Assembly: GCF_024199845.1 (NCBI RefSeq)
Contig: NZ_JANADO010000001.1
Coordinates: 2,790,001-2,854,000 of the forward strand
Source of the DNA: Bradyrhizobium sp. CCGB12
GTDB taxonomy: Bacteria > Pseudomonadota > Alphaproteobacteria > Rhizobiales > Xanthobacteraceae
Reading direction: 5' to 3'
DNA: 64,000 bases
Shown here piece after piece: positions 9,500 through 18,144 of this stretch. Position 1 is the first letter of the stretch; each line of letters starts with the position of its first letter. The notes under the pieces are model-generated. The model did not search any database. It was not told the origin of the DNA and worked only from the letters and a program-made list of their open reading frames with translations. The translations under genes and the position numbers were made by a program.

Positions 9500-11224
9500 A
9501 TGGGGATGCCGGTGATGGGGATGTTGGTCGGCGCACGCGTGCGTGCCGCAGCAATTTCGGCTGCGTGTTTGACTGTTTTTTGCCCGGACTTCAGCTCGGC
9601 GGACGAGCTGAAAGCGCCTGATCCATTCAAGGCTGCGTCGACCAGGCTCAAAGATCTCTCATCCTTCGTCGACAATCATCTCCAGACTGTCGAGACCGTG
9701 AATAAGGCGGCGGGCACCAAGATCGCCGGCAGTAAAAGCCAAACAATGGACGTGAGCGCCTTTAGCCAGATCGCCGGCAAGGGAGCCGGTGCGAACATTC
9801 GGGCAATTGAGAATACGCTACGCTTCCAACAACTGGATTCGGCACCGAACATTCGCAAGCTCGATTTTTTGCAGGATCACCAAACGCAGCTCCGGGATTT
9901 CTCGAGCAAGCTTCATCAGGCCCAGACAGACTTACAGACTCTGGCTCCAGCCGAAGCCAAACAACGTTTCGACGCCATCATCGTCCCGACCGATATGCAG
10001 GAAATTCTCCAACTCGGCACGGATGGCCGCACGCTTCCTTTGCCGCCCCACCTCCAGGGACTGGGTGGACTGAAGCCAAGCACACTCACCCCCTATGTCG
10101 TCGGCCCCGGCTCCGCCGCTACGGTCGAGTATCCCTCCGTTGTCGAGATCGCTTATGCTTGGGATGGATTTGGCTCTTCAGCCTTGTGCACCGGCACGCT
10201 GATCTCATCGACCTCCGTCCTCACGGCAGCGCATTGCTTTTGCGAGCAGGTCAGCGCGAAGACTGCGAAGGACTGTCTTTCCGCTACCTACAAGCGAGGC
10301 CAGGAGGATGTGAAGATCGACGACAAGCGGTTCGTCTCGGTCTTCTTCCATGATCGCGGCGTGGTCGCCGTCGACCAGATCATTATCAATCCAAACTATG
10401 CATTTCCCAAAAAGGACCTGGCGATCTTGAAGTTGGCGAAGGAGATCACCGATGTGATGCCAGCGCCACTCAACACGGTACGCCCAATCAAGCCTGGGGA
10501 GTTTGCGACGATTGTCGGATTCGGTGTGCATAGCCCCTTGAGGGCGAACGGGTCCCCGCAGCCCGGGCCACCCGTCGACGGTTCCGAAGGCATCAAACTG
10601 TGGGCGACGATTCAGGCTTCCGCGTGCAAGGATGCGGGCTTTGAAGAGGATTTTTGCTGGAACTTCAAGCTCCGCAACGAAAACAAGATCCTTGGCAGCA
10701 CATGTCACGGAGATTCCGGCGGTCCCGCCTTCGCCACCATAGACGGCGCCGTGAGGCTCGTAGGCGTCACGTCGGGCGGTCCCGACGACTGCCGGGCCGG
10801 GAAGGGCGGCCCGACCTACGACGTCGAGGTATTCAAGAACATCTCCTGGATCACGTCAGTCGCTGGTCCTAACGCAAATCCGGCCTTCGCAGCCAATCCA
10901 AACGCGTTCATCAAGAACCCGGGCATTCGAGCGTATGGTGCCCCGTATCATCTTTTCATCAACACTCCGGATCATTTGAACGGTTCCTTCTCGATCGTCA
11001 GCGCAAGCGGCTTCCTTACCGTGAGCGTCAACACGACACCAACGTTTGCCACGCTGACCCTCGAATTGACGGCACCAGGCGCGACCAGTCCGGCCTGCAC
11101 CTCGTCGGTTGCGGACGCGTTCGCCACCTGCACCGTGCAATCGCCTGCGATCGGCAGCTGGAACGTTCGCGTCACCGGCGCGAGCCCTCAAGAATCGCAG
11201 GTTGTCGCGGCCGTCAGTCATTAG
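9500..11224 (+). CDS. Exported trypsin-like serine protease with N- and C-terminal extensions
   Basis: 574 residues from ATG 9500; a TTG at 9488 and ATGs at 9506, 9515 and 9521 are alternatives. A signal peptide (RAAAISAACLTVFCPDFSSA) is followed by about 170 helical residues I do not recognise. The chymotrypsin fold follows with a complete triad: His near 245 (SVLTAAHCF), Asp near 306 (KKDLAILKL) and Ser near 405 (TCHGDSGGPAF). Paired Cys residues suit the periplasm or exterior. The last 110 residues resemble a PPC-type beta-sandwich (LFINTPDHLNGSFSIVSASG). It is first of four co-oriented genes whose products all carry export signals. Target proteins are unknown. Confidence 0.85.
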   Translation: MGMPVMGMLVGARVRAAAISAACLTVFCPDFSSADELKAPDPFKAASTRLKDLSSFVDNHLQTVETVNKAAGTKIAGSKSQTMDVSAFSQIAGKGAGANIRAIENTLRFQQLDSAPNIRKLDFLQDHQTQLRDFSSKLHQAQTDLQTLAPAEAKQRFDAIIVPTDMQEILQLGTDGRTLPLPPHLQGLGGLKPSTLTPYVVGPGSAATVEYPSVVEIAYAWDGFGSSALCTGTLISSTSVLTAAHCFCEQVSAKTAKDCLSATYKRGQEDVKIDDKRFVSVFFHDRGVVAVDQIIINPNYAFPKKDLAILKLAKEITDVMPAPLNTVRPIKPGEFATIVGFGVHSPLRANGSPQPGPPVDGSEGIKLWATIQASACKDAGFEEDFCWNFKLRNENKILGSTCHGDSGGPAFATIDGAVRLVGVTSGGPDDCRAGKGGPTYDVEVFKNISWITSVAGPNANPAFAANPNAFIKNPGIRAYGAPYHLFINTPDHLNGSFSIVSASGFLTVSVNTTPTFATLTLELTAPGATSPACTSSVADAFATCTVQSPAIGSWNVRVTGASPQESQVVAAVSH

Positions 11225-11275
11225 CGTTCGGAATTGCCGATAGTCCCATTACTTTGTTTGTGCGGAGTCGTTCTT

Positions 11276-12124
11276 ATGCGGATGGCCAGTTGCGCAATTG
11301 TCGTAGCGAGCGGTGCTTGGATAGGCGGCTGCAGCATCATTCCGCCTATGCCGGACGACACCAGTTTGCCCGTTCGGGAGATTCTCCAGCACACGGCCTG
11401 CGAATTGCGTTATGCCTTCGTCAGGCTCAGCGCACCCCAATATAGCTCATTCAAGGCCAACAAGTGGCTGGTCGCGATCAAGCTATCGCCGAAGATGGAT
11501 TCCGAGATCAACGGAGGTGTCGGTTCAACAGGCAAGAGCACGACGCTCTCTGCGGCCAAATATTTCAACAATTGGACGTTTGGATCGGTCGGCTCTCCCG
11601 GCGGCGCCGTCGATGCCAAAGGGACCCGCGACGTCTCCATTACATTCAAGACGAGTTCGAAGGAGCTGATTTCGAATCCAAAGAATCAGCTGATCTGCCC
11701 CGTCGACAGCCCGCGTGCGCACGTTCTGACAGAGCATCTGGGAATTGGTGAATGGCTCATTCGCCTTGTCGAGGCGAAGGATACAGCCATGGGGTCGCTC
11801 GCCAAGCTGGATTCGCCCACCTACAGCTCGCAGATATTCGTCAAGTTCAGTGGCAACGGAAGTTTCACCTATAGCTTCCCGTTCGGCACTGCGTTCGGTG
11901 CATTGTCGGGATCGTACGATATGGACGAGACCCTGCTCATAACTTTAAGCCCCGATACCAGCAGCAGCGGCACTCTCGTTGTCCAGACCCTGCCGGTCGG
12001 CGGCAACTTCAAGGATGGTCCGGACCGCGTCACCGTCACCAGCCGCGTCAACGCGCAAGAGAAGCTGGATACCACGACCAACCAGCAGAGCATCATCAAC
12101 GCTATTCGCAACCTTCCTCGCTAA
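11276..12124 (+). CDS. Putative lipoprotein of unknown function
   Basis: 282 residues from ATG 11276, chosen over an upstream TTG because GGAG lies just before it. The N-terminus MRMASCAIVVASGAWIGGCS is a short signal with a lipobox-like IGGC, so lipidation at Cys is likely although Gly at -2 is unusual. The rest is Ser/Thr-rich and beta-strand-like (SGTLVVQTLPVGGNFKDG), with no domain I recognise. It lies 51 bases after the protease and 13 before the small secreted protein, so it belongs to the same cassette. It could be an outer-membrane partner or substrate of the protease, but that is inference. Confidence 0.65.
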   Translation: MRMASCAIVVASGAWIGGCSIIPPMPDDTSLPVREILQHTACELRYAFVRLSAPQYSSFKANKWLVAIKLSPKMDSEINGGVGSTGKSTTLSAAKYFNNWTFGSVGSPGGAVDAKGTRDVSITFKTSSKELISNPKNQLICPVDSPRAHVLTEHLGIGEWLIRLVEAKDTAMGSLAKLDSPTYSSQIFVKFSGNGSFTYSFPFGTAFGALSGSYDMDETLLITLSPDTSSSGTLVVQTLPVGGNFKDGPDRVTVTSRVNAQEKLDTTTNQQSIINAIRNLPR

Positions 12125-12137
12125 TGCAGGGCGTACA

Positions 12138-12446
12138 ATGTCAGGATTTCTTCTCTTTATGATGTTCTTCGTCTCGCCACCCGCGGCGCCTGGAAAGCAG
12201 GTTTGGAGCCTCCACAATACCGATCATCTTGAGTTTGGCTCGATGGATGCTTGCAAGAAATATGGCCTTCTGATGCAAGCCAGGTTCCAGAAGGTCGACA
12301 CGATCAAGATCCGGGGATGGTGCGTCAACCAAGCAACCGGCAACAGCACATACGACGTCAAGAATCCGCATCTTCCGGTGGCGAAGGGGGATATCTACGA
12401 GATCCCGACCGACGTAACCGACCAAGGATCCAAAGAAGGCTACTAG
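12138..12446 (+). CDS. Small secreted protein of unknown function, 102 aa
   Basis: ATG 12138, 13 bases after the lipoprotein gene. A hydrophobic start (MSGFLLFMMFFVSPPAAPGK) looks like a signal peptide. The mature part is about 80 residues with two Cys, in SMDACKKYGL and IRGWCVNQ, spaced to form one disulfide, a pattern common in small periplasmic proteins. No family is recognised. The position between a lipoprotein and a papain-like hydrolase suggests a shared role in the envelope. Confidence 0.6.
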   Translation: MSGFLLFMMFFVSPPAAPGKQVWSLHNTDHLEFGSMDACKKYGLLMQARFQKVDTIKIRGWCVNQATGNSTYDVKNPHLPVAKGDIYEIPTDVTDQGSKEGY

Positions 12447-12471
12447 TCTTGGCTGGCTCGAGGAGCGATCG

Positions 12472-13272
12472 ATGCAGGACCGTCGCGACTGCCTTCGCCT
12501 TGTTGGTACAGCATTCACATTCGCACTGCTGGCGCGATCCGGACCGACACGTGCGGCCACGGGTGGGCCTCCGATGCCAGACCCCAAGCACTTTCAGAGC
12601 GGTGATTTCCTCTGGCCCAAAAAGCCGGGCGTCTTTGTGCCCTATGACGCCGGGACGCCGCGTCCGCCGGATGCCGACAAAGCCAAATGGTACGAGGAGC
12701 GCGATCGCTTTATCGCGAATGTTGCGACAAAGGCGCCTTACTTCACTCCGGCTCAGACCGAACGCATGCGCAAGCTCACTTACGAGCAATTTCGCGCGCA
12801 ATACACGGGCACCCGCAGGTCGGGAAATGCGACTTACTCAATCAGCAGCCCTGTCTATGTGGGCCATGTTGCGATCATCGACGTTGACCAATCAGGCGTT
12901 CCCTGGATCATCGAGGCGCTCTGGGGCAAAGGCGTCGTTCGCCGACCTTACGCGGACTGGGCGATCGAGCGGGCCGGCGAGGTGGCATGGCTTGGCCGCC
13001 TTGCCAAGCTCTCTGCTGCGGATCGCGCCCGAATCCCGGACGAAGCGCGAAAGTACGTCGGAAGACCTTACGACTTTTGGAATTTCGACCTGAACGACGA
13101 TGCTGGGTTCTATTGTACGAAGCTCGCTTGGATGGCGACATTTCGCTCGCTCAATATTGCGGTTGACGACGACCCCAATCCAAAGCGCGCGTTCTGGTTC
13201 TCTCCCAAGCAATTCCTCTATGTCGCTCGCATGGCGCGTTTGATCGATCCCGGTTCCTACGGGAGCAGGTAG
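12472..13272 (+). CDS. Tat-exported YiiX/NlpC-P60-like cysteine hydrolase
   Basis: 266 residues. The N-terminus DRRDCLRLVGTAFTFALL has a twin-Arg motif plus hydrophobic stretch, so Tat export of a folded enzyme is likely. The body fits the permuted papain fold of YiiX/YebB-type hydrolases: SGDFLWPKKPG at the start of the domain, His near residue 131 in VYVGHVAIID, an acidic residue in IIEALWGKGVV, and Cys near 215 in GFYCTKLAW preceded by YVGRPYDFWNF. Such enzymes cleave amide bonds in peptidoglycan peptides or lipids. It ends the cassette, and a strong hairpin follows 36 bases later. Family call is moderate, substrate unknown. Confidence 0.7.
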   Translation: MQDRRDCLRLVGTAFTFALLARSGPTRAATGGPPMPDPKHFQSGDFLWPKKPGVFVPYDAGTPRPPDADKAKWYEERDRFIANVATKAPYFTPAQTERMRKLTYEQFRAQYTGTRRSGNATYSISSPVYVGHVAIIDVDQSGVPWIIEALWGKGVVRRPYADWAIERAGEVAWLGRLAKLSAADRARIPDEARKYVGRPYDFWNFDLNDDAGFYCTKLAWMATFRSLNIAVDDDPNPKRAFWFSPKQFLYVARMARLIDPGSYGSR

Positions 13273-13308
13273 GGCGCTGTTCAATTGCCACGCACGGAAA
13301 CGGTCGGT

Positions 13309-13342
13309 GGCTCAGCTCCCCCTACCAAGGTAGAGCTGAGCC
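13309..13342 (+). terminator. Hairpin after the exported-protein cassette
   Basis: GGCTCAGCTC (13309-13318) and GAGCTGAGCC (13333-13342) are perfect 10-bp complements, and CTACC/GGTAG adds an inner pairing. It lies 36 bases past the hydrolase stop. There is no T tract, so it may slow or stop transcription only with Rho, or act as an mRNA 3' end stabiliser. Confidence 0.4.
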
Positions 13343-13461
13343 TGTCCGGATCGCGCTGGCCGTTGTGGCTGGCGCGGTGAGCAGAAGTCCGAATCGGACC
13401 GAAATGTTCCGCTCGCACATTAAAAAAATTGGTCATTTGGCCGCAACGTGCGGCATCACAT

Positions 13462-13608
13462 TTACCTGACAAGTCGGCCGGACGCCGGCACCACGCTGGC
13501 GACATTCACCGGCGGCTGCTGAAGGGCGAGGCCGTTGACCAGGAGGTCGGCGGCCACGATCAGCAGAAGGACGGCCGAGACCATCGTCGCGAGAAAAAAT
13601 CTATCCAT
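13462..13608 (-). CDS. Possible small single-span membrane protein, 48 aa
   Basis: A 49-codon frame opposite to the ntr operon. The product starts MDRFFLATMVSAVLLLIVAA, a charged start followed by one hydrophobic span, then DLLVNGLALQQPPVNVAS. Eight bases after its stop the minus strand has a hairpin (GCCGCA-CGT-TGCGGC, 13440-13454) and then, about 12 bases on, a run of seven T. No clear ribosome-binding site precedes the ATG. Composition is convincing for a membrane microprotein, but homology was not checked. Confidence 0.4.
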   Translation of the reverse strand: MDRFFLATMVSAVLLLIVAADLLVNGLALQQPPVNVASVVPASGRLVR

Positions 13609-13779
13609 GCCGGGTCAAGCCGGGATGGCGGAATCCGTTCCCGCCCAGCACGACCTTGTGGATGCGCCGGTCCGTCGCGGCGGAGGCGCCGCGGAATTGT
13701 CGCAATTCGGCAACAATGTGGTACGAATACATCAGTATCCGCGCGCCCGCGGACCCCGTTTTCAGCACCCATTGCCGGA

Positions 13780-16182
13780 ATGACCAGCGCAGATACCTCG
13801 GCCGCATCCTTTGACACGGCCCCAGCGGAAGAGCCCAGGCGCTGGTCGCTGCGGCGCTGGCTGGCGCCCTTTGCCGTGGGTCTGGCACTGCTGTCGGCCT
13901 TCCTGACCTTCCTGGTCCTGACCGGTCTCACCAAGATCGAGCCGACGCCGGAGGTGGTGCGCTCGATCTATCTGATCAACGCAGCCACCATCCTGCTCCT
14001 GGTCGGGATCATCATCCGGGAGCTGTGGCAACTGATCCTGGCCCGACGGCGGGGCAGGGCGGCCGCGCGCCTCCATGTCCAGATCGTCAGCCTGTTCTCG
14101 ATCGTGGCGGTGCTGCCGGCGGTGCTGGTTGCCATCGTCGCCAACGTCACCATTGAACGCGGTCTCGACCGGCTGTTCTCGGGTCCGACCAGGGCGGTGA
14201 TCCAGAATTCGCTGACGATCGCACGGGCCTATATGCAGGACCACGCGCAGCTGATCCGCGGCGACATTCTCGGCATGGCTAACGACATCGCGCACGCCCG
14301 GCCGCTCTACGACCAGGACCGCCGCTCGTTCCGGGAGATGCTGACCGCCAGCGCCGGCTCCCGCAATTTGCCGGGCGCGATGATCATCGACAAGAACACC
14401 AACATCCTGGAATCCGCCGAAACCGGCATGCGGCTCGCATATTCGCCGCCCGCGCCGGACTTCCTCAGCAACGTCAACGAGAACGAACCCGAGATCGCGG
14501 TGCTGCCGGACGCGAGCTTCGTCGCCGCCGTGATCCGCCTGCGCGCCTTTAGCGACACGTTCCTCTATGTCGCCCGTCCGCTCGATCCGAACGTCGTCAA
14601 CCAGCTCAAGCAGACCGAGGTCAGCGTCGCCGAATATGCCCAGATCGAGTCACGCCGGCTCGGCATCCAGGTCGCCTTTGCGCTGATGTTCGCGGTGATC
14701 GCGCTGACCATCCTGATGGCCTCGGTGCTGATCGGTCTCAACTTCGCCAACTCGCTGGTCTCGCCGATCCGGCGACTGATGAACGCGGCCCACACGGTCT
14801 CGACCGGCGACCTGCACGTCCAGGTGCCCGTGCACCAGTCCGAAGGCGACCTCGCGCAGCTGGGTCAGACCTTCAACAAGATGACGCAGGAATTGCGCAG
14901 CCAGCGCGACGAGCTCGTCAACGCCAGCGATCTCATCGACAGCCGCCGCCGCTTCATCGAGGCCGTGCTGTCCTCGGCGAGCGCCGGCATCATCGGCGTC
15001 GATGCCTCCGGCAGCGTCGGCATCCTCAACCGCTCCGCCGAGAAGCTGATCGGGCACTCCGAGGCAGAGACGCTCGGCCACCCGCTCTCCGACGTTCTGC
15101 CCGAACTCGACGAGATGATGAAGACGGCGCGGGAAGGGACCCAGCGCCTGGTGCAGGGCCAGATCACGATCAACCGCGACGGGCAGGAACGCAATCTGTC
15201 GGTCCGCGTCAGCGCCGAGAAGAACCAGCCGCACGACAGCTACATCATCACGCTTGACGACATCACCGAGCTCGTGTCGGCGCAGCGCACCTCGGCCTGG
15301 GGTGACGTGGCGCGGCGCATCGCCCATGAGATCAAGAACCCGCTGACGCCGATCCAGCTCTCGGCCGAGCGCATCCGCCGCAAATTCGGCAAGACCATCA
15401 CCGAGGTCAAGGACAAGCAGATCTTCGACCAGTGCACCGACACCATCGTGCGCCAGGTCGACGACATCAGGCGCATGGTCGACGAGTTCTCGCGTTTCGC
15501 GCGGATGCCGAAACCGGTGATGGAGGGCGAGGACGTCGCCGACACGGTGCGGCAGGCGGTGTTCCTGATGAAGGTCGCCCATCCCGAGATCGACATCGAG
15601 GCCGAATTTAGGGAGGATCCTCTGCGCGCCCAGTTCGATCGGCGGCTGATCTCGCAGGCGGTCACCAACATCGTCAAGAACGCCACGGAGGCGATCGAGC
15701 AGGTCCCGCCGGAGGAGCTCGGCAAAGGCCGTATCGACGTCGTGGTGTCGCACGAGGGCGAGGACGTGCTGATCGATGTCATCGACAACGGCATCGGCCT
15801 GCCCAAGGTCGCGCGCTCGCGGCTGCTCGAGCCCTACGTCACGACACGCGCCAAGGGCACCGGCCTGGGGCTGGCGATCGTCGGCCGCGTGCTGGAAGAC
15901 CATGGCGGACGCATCGAGCTGAAGGACGCCTCCGACTTCCGCGAAGGCCAGCGCGGCGCCTGGATGCGGATGCGCTTTGCGATCTCCGGGCAACCCGCGA
16001 AGTCCGAGGGAGCTGAACCAGCGCCTCAGCAAGCAACCACGCCAGACATCAAGGAAATGGCTGCGGATTCCGTCAAGACATCCAGCCAGGACCTGGAAAC
16101 AAAAGAGCCGACCGCCGAAACCAAAGAGCCGGCTGAAAAGACCAATGATTCAACGAAAATCGAAGCCTCAACAGGCAGCTGA
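13780..16182 (+). CDS. ntrY: Membrane sensor histidine kinase NtrY
   Basis: 800 residues from ATG 13780. Three membrane spans lie near residues 32-55, 68-88 and 105-127, then a periplasmic domain, a fourth span near 295-320 (FALMFAVIALTILMASVLIG) and a HAMP linker (SPIRRLMNAAHTVSTGDLHV). A PAS domain (AVLSSASAGIIGVDASG) and the H-box [18 protein letters not shown] (His near 516) follow, then HATPase motifs NIVKNATEAIEQ, DNGIGLPK and GTGLGLAIVGRV. The last 55 residues are a charged Glu/Lys/Thr tail. It pairs with NtrX in nitrogen and redox/envelope signalling. The preceding 500 bases hold no larger gene. Confidence 0.93.
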   Translation: MTSADTSAASFDTAPAEEPRRWSLRRWLAPFAVGLALLSAFLTFLVLTGLTKIEPTPEVVRSIYLINAATILLLVGIIIRELWQLILARRRGRAAARLHVQIVSLFSIVAVLPAVLVAIVANVTIERGLDRLFSGPTRAVIQNSLTIARAYMQDHAQLIRGDILGMANDIAHARPLYDQDRRSFREMLTASAGSRNLPGAMIIDKNTNILESAETGMRLAYSPPAPDFLSNVNENEPEIAVLPDASFVAAVIRLRAFSDTFLYVARPLDPNVVNQLKQTEVSVAEYAQIESRRLGIQVAFALMFAVIALTILMASVLIGLNFANSLVSPIRRLMNAAHTVSTGDLHVQVPVHQSEGDLAQLGQTFNKMTQELRSQRDELVNASDLIDSRRRFIEAVLSSASAGIIGVDASGSVGILNRSAEKLIGHSEAETLGHPLSDVLPELDEMMKTAREGTQRLVQGQITINRDGQERNLSVRVSAEKNQPHDSYIITLDDITELVSAQRTSAWGDVARRIAHEIKNPLTPIQLSAERIRRKFGKTITEVKDKQIFDQCTDTIVRQVDDIRRMVDEFSRFARMPKPVMEGEDVADTVRQAVFLMKVAHPEIDIEAEFREDPLRAQFDRRLISQAVTNIVKNATEAIEQVPPEELGKGRIDVVVSHEGEDVLIDVIDNGIGLPKVARSRLLEPYVTTRAKGTGLGLAIVGRVLEDHGGRIELKDASDFREGQRGAWMRMRFAISGQPAKSEGAEPAPQQATTPDIKEMAADSVKTSSQDLETKEPTAETKEPAEKTNDSTKIEASTGS

Positions 16183-16199
16183 CAAGGCAGGCGCAACCC

Positions 16200-17570
16200 A
16201 TGGCAAGTGAAATTCTGATTGTCGATGATGAGGCCGATATTCGGGATCTCGTTGCGGGCATTCTCGAAGACGAGGGGTTCGTCACAAGGACCGCACGCGA
16301 CAGCGATACGGCTCTCGCCGAGATCGCCAACCGCAGGCCGCATCTGGTGTTCCTGGACATCTGGCTCCAGGGCTCGAAGCTCGACGGCCTGCAGCTCCTG
16401 GAGCAGGTCAAGAAGGACAATGCCGATCTGCCGGTCGTGATGATCTCCGGCCACGGCAACATCGAGACCGCGGTCGCCGCGATCAAGCGCGGCGCCTACG
16501 ATTTCATCGAGAAGCCGTTCAAGGCCGACCGTCTGATCCTGGTCGCGACCCGAGCGCTGGAGAACTCGCGGCTCAAGCGCGAGGTCAAGGAGCTGAAGCA
16601 GCTCGCGCCGAGCGCCAGCCAGCTCGTCGGCCGCTCGCCCAGCATGAACCAGCTGCGCCAGACCATCGAACGCGCGGCCAAGGCCAACAGCCGCATCCTG
16701 ATCGTCGGCCCCGCGGGCGCCGGCAAGGAGCTGACGGCGCGTACGCTGCATACGGCCTCGGGCCGCGCCGACGGCCCCTTCGTCGTCATCAACGCCGCCG
16801 CGATCACTCCCGAGCGGATGGAGCATGAGCTGTTCGGCGTCGAGCAGTCCAACGGCGAACAGGCGCGCAAGCCCGGCGCGCTCGAAGAAGCCCATGGCGG
16901 CACGCTGTTCATCGACGAGATCGCGGACATGCCGCGCGAGACCCAGAACAAGATCTTGCGCGTGCTGGTCGAGCAGTCGTTCCAGCGCGTCGGCGGTACC
17001 GCCAAGGTGCAGGTCGACGTGCGCATCATCTCCTCCACCGCGCGCAATCTCGAAGAGGAGATCGCAGCCGGCCATTTCCGTGAGGACCTCTATCATCGCC
17101 TCTCGGTGGTACCGATCCGCGTGCCTGCGCTGTCGGAGCGGCGCGAGGACATTCCGGAGTTGATCGATTACTTCATGGAGCAGATCTCGGCCGGCAGCGG
17201 CCTGCCCAAACGCCAGATCGGGCAGGACGCGATGGCGGTGCTGCAATCGCACGTCTGGCCGGGCAATGTGCGCCAGCTCCGCAACAATGTTGAGAGAGTC
17301 ATGATTCTGGCCGCGGGCGGACCCGAGGTCATCATCACCGCCGACATGTTGCCGCAGGACGTTGGCTCCATGGTGCCGGCGATGCCGACCAGCAACAATG
17401 GCGAGCACATCATGGGCCTGCCACTGCGCGAGGCGCGCGAAGTGTTCGAGCGCGACTATTTGATTGCACAGATCAGCCGTTTCTCAGGAAATATTTCTCG
17501 CACGGCCGAGTTTGTTGGCATGGAACGTTCGGCGCTGCATCGGAAGTTGAAGGCGCTCGGTGTCGGCTAG
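16200..17570 (+). CDS. ntrX: Response regulator NtrX
   Basis: 456 residues, 17 bases after ntrY with AAGGCAGG before the ATG. The receiver domain (EILIVDDEADIRDLV; Asp in LVFLDIWLQG near residue 53) is followed by an AAA+ domain with Walker A variant GPAGAGKELTARTL and Walker B GTLFIDEIADMP. The sigma54-contacting GAFTGA loop is absent: that position reads VEQSNGEQARKPGALEEA. This is usual for alphaproteobacterial NtrX and implies regulation without sigma54 activation. A Fis-type helix-turn-helix closes the protein (ISRTAEFVGMERSALHRKLK). Confidence 0.94.
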   Translation: MASEILIVDDEADIRDLVAGILEDEGFVTRTARDSDTALAEIANRRPHLVFLDIWLQGSKLDGLQLLEQVKKDNADLPVVMISGHGNIETAVAAIKRGAYDFIEKPFKADRLILVATRALENSRLKREVKELKQLAPSASQLVGRSPSMNQLRQTIERAAKANSRILIVGPAGAGKELTARTLHTASGRADGPFVVINAAAITPERMEHELFGVEQSNGEQARKPGALEEAHGGTLFIDEIADMPRETQNKILRVLVEQSFQRVGGTAKVQVDVRIISSTARNLEEEIAAGHFREDLYHRLSVVPIRVPALSERREDIPELIDYFMEQISAGSGLPKRQIGQDAMAVLQSHVWPGNVRQLRNNVERVMILAAGGPEVIITADMLPQDVGSMVPAMPTSNNGEHIMGLPLREAREVFERDYLIAQISRFSGNISRTAEFVGMERSALHRKLKALGVG

Positions 17571-17884
17571 CGCGTTTTCGGGAAAGGTGGATACCGGCCC
17601 GCATACAGAAGGCCGGCCAAGGTACTGAACCAGTGCCGCGACATTGCGAGCCGGACTTCGGGAATAAGCGAGGAAAATCATCGATTTCCGTAATTTTTCG
17701 GGGCAATACGGCGTGGGCTGCCGCGTGAAGCGGCTTGCCTAATATGTCCACCTGTCCTCTAATCATTACGGCTGTTCCTTCCGAGGGGGATCTCATGAGG
17801 AACGGCAACCGGGAGAGGCCCCACATCACCAAAACAGGGGCACAACCGGCGCAATAAAAAGAAACTCAAAGCGAGAAAAAAACA
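17571..17884 (+). other. hfq leader region
   Basis: 314 bases without a large gene. It contains a small hairpin (CCGC-GTGAA-GCGG near 17723) and the 20-codon upstream ORF at 17795-17857. The stretch before the hfq start is A-rich (AAAAAGAAACTCAAAGCGAG), typical of an accessible, Hfq-bindable leader and of autoregulation. I could not define a promoter with confidence. Confidence 0.45.
17795..17857 (+). CDS. Upstream ORF, 20 codons, in the hfq leader
   Basis: ATG 17795 is preceded by GAGGGGG at good spacing. The frame encodes MRNGNRERPHITKTGAQPAQ and stops with TAA 27 bases before the hfq ATG. The strong ribosome-binding site is the main argument for translation. It could couple ribosome loading to hfq expression or be a short random frame. 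Confidence 0.4.
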   Translation: MRNGNRERPHITKTGAQPAQ

Positions 17885-18133
17885 ATGGCGGCAGACCGCG
17901 CACAAAACCTACAGGACACCTTCCTTAATCACGTTCGCAAAACCAAGACGCCACTGACGATCTTTCTGGTCAACGGAGTAAAGCTCCAGGGCATCGTGAC
18001 CTGGTTCGATAATTTCTGTTTGCTGCTTCGGCGCGACGGTCATTCGCAGCTCGTCTACAAGCATGCGATCTCGACCATCATGCCGGGGGCGCCGATCCAG
18101 TTGTTCGAAGGCGGCGAGGATCAGCCGGCTTGA
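17885..18133 (+). CDS. hfq: RNA chaperone Hfq
   Basis: 82 residues. The Sm fold is complete: [20 protein letters not shown] and [20 protein letters not shown] form Sm1, and [15 protein letters not shown] forms Sm2 with the YKHA uridine-binding motif. It forms a hexamer that pairs small RNAs with mRNAs; in rhizobia it also controls nifA expression. It sits downstream of ntrX and 11 bases before hflX, the standard order here. Confidence 0.97.
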   Translation: MAADRAQNLQDTFLNHVRKTKTPLTIFLVNGVKLQGIVTWFDNFCLLLRRDGHSQLVYKHAISTIMPGAPIQLFEGGEDQPA

Positions 18134-18144
18134 GAGTGATCTGA

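Noticed and set aside
9382..9675. 97-codon minus-strand frame overlapping the protease start
   Set aside because: Overlaps the signal peptide of the protease, has no ribosome-binding site and no recognisable feature.
14650..17408. Two 460-codon antisense frames across ntrY and ntrX
   Set aside because: Shadows of clearly coding sense frames.
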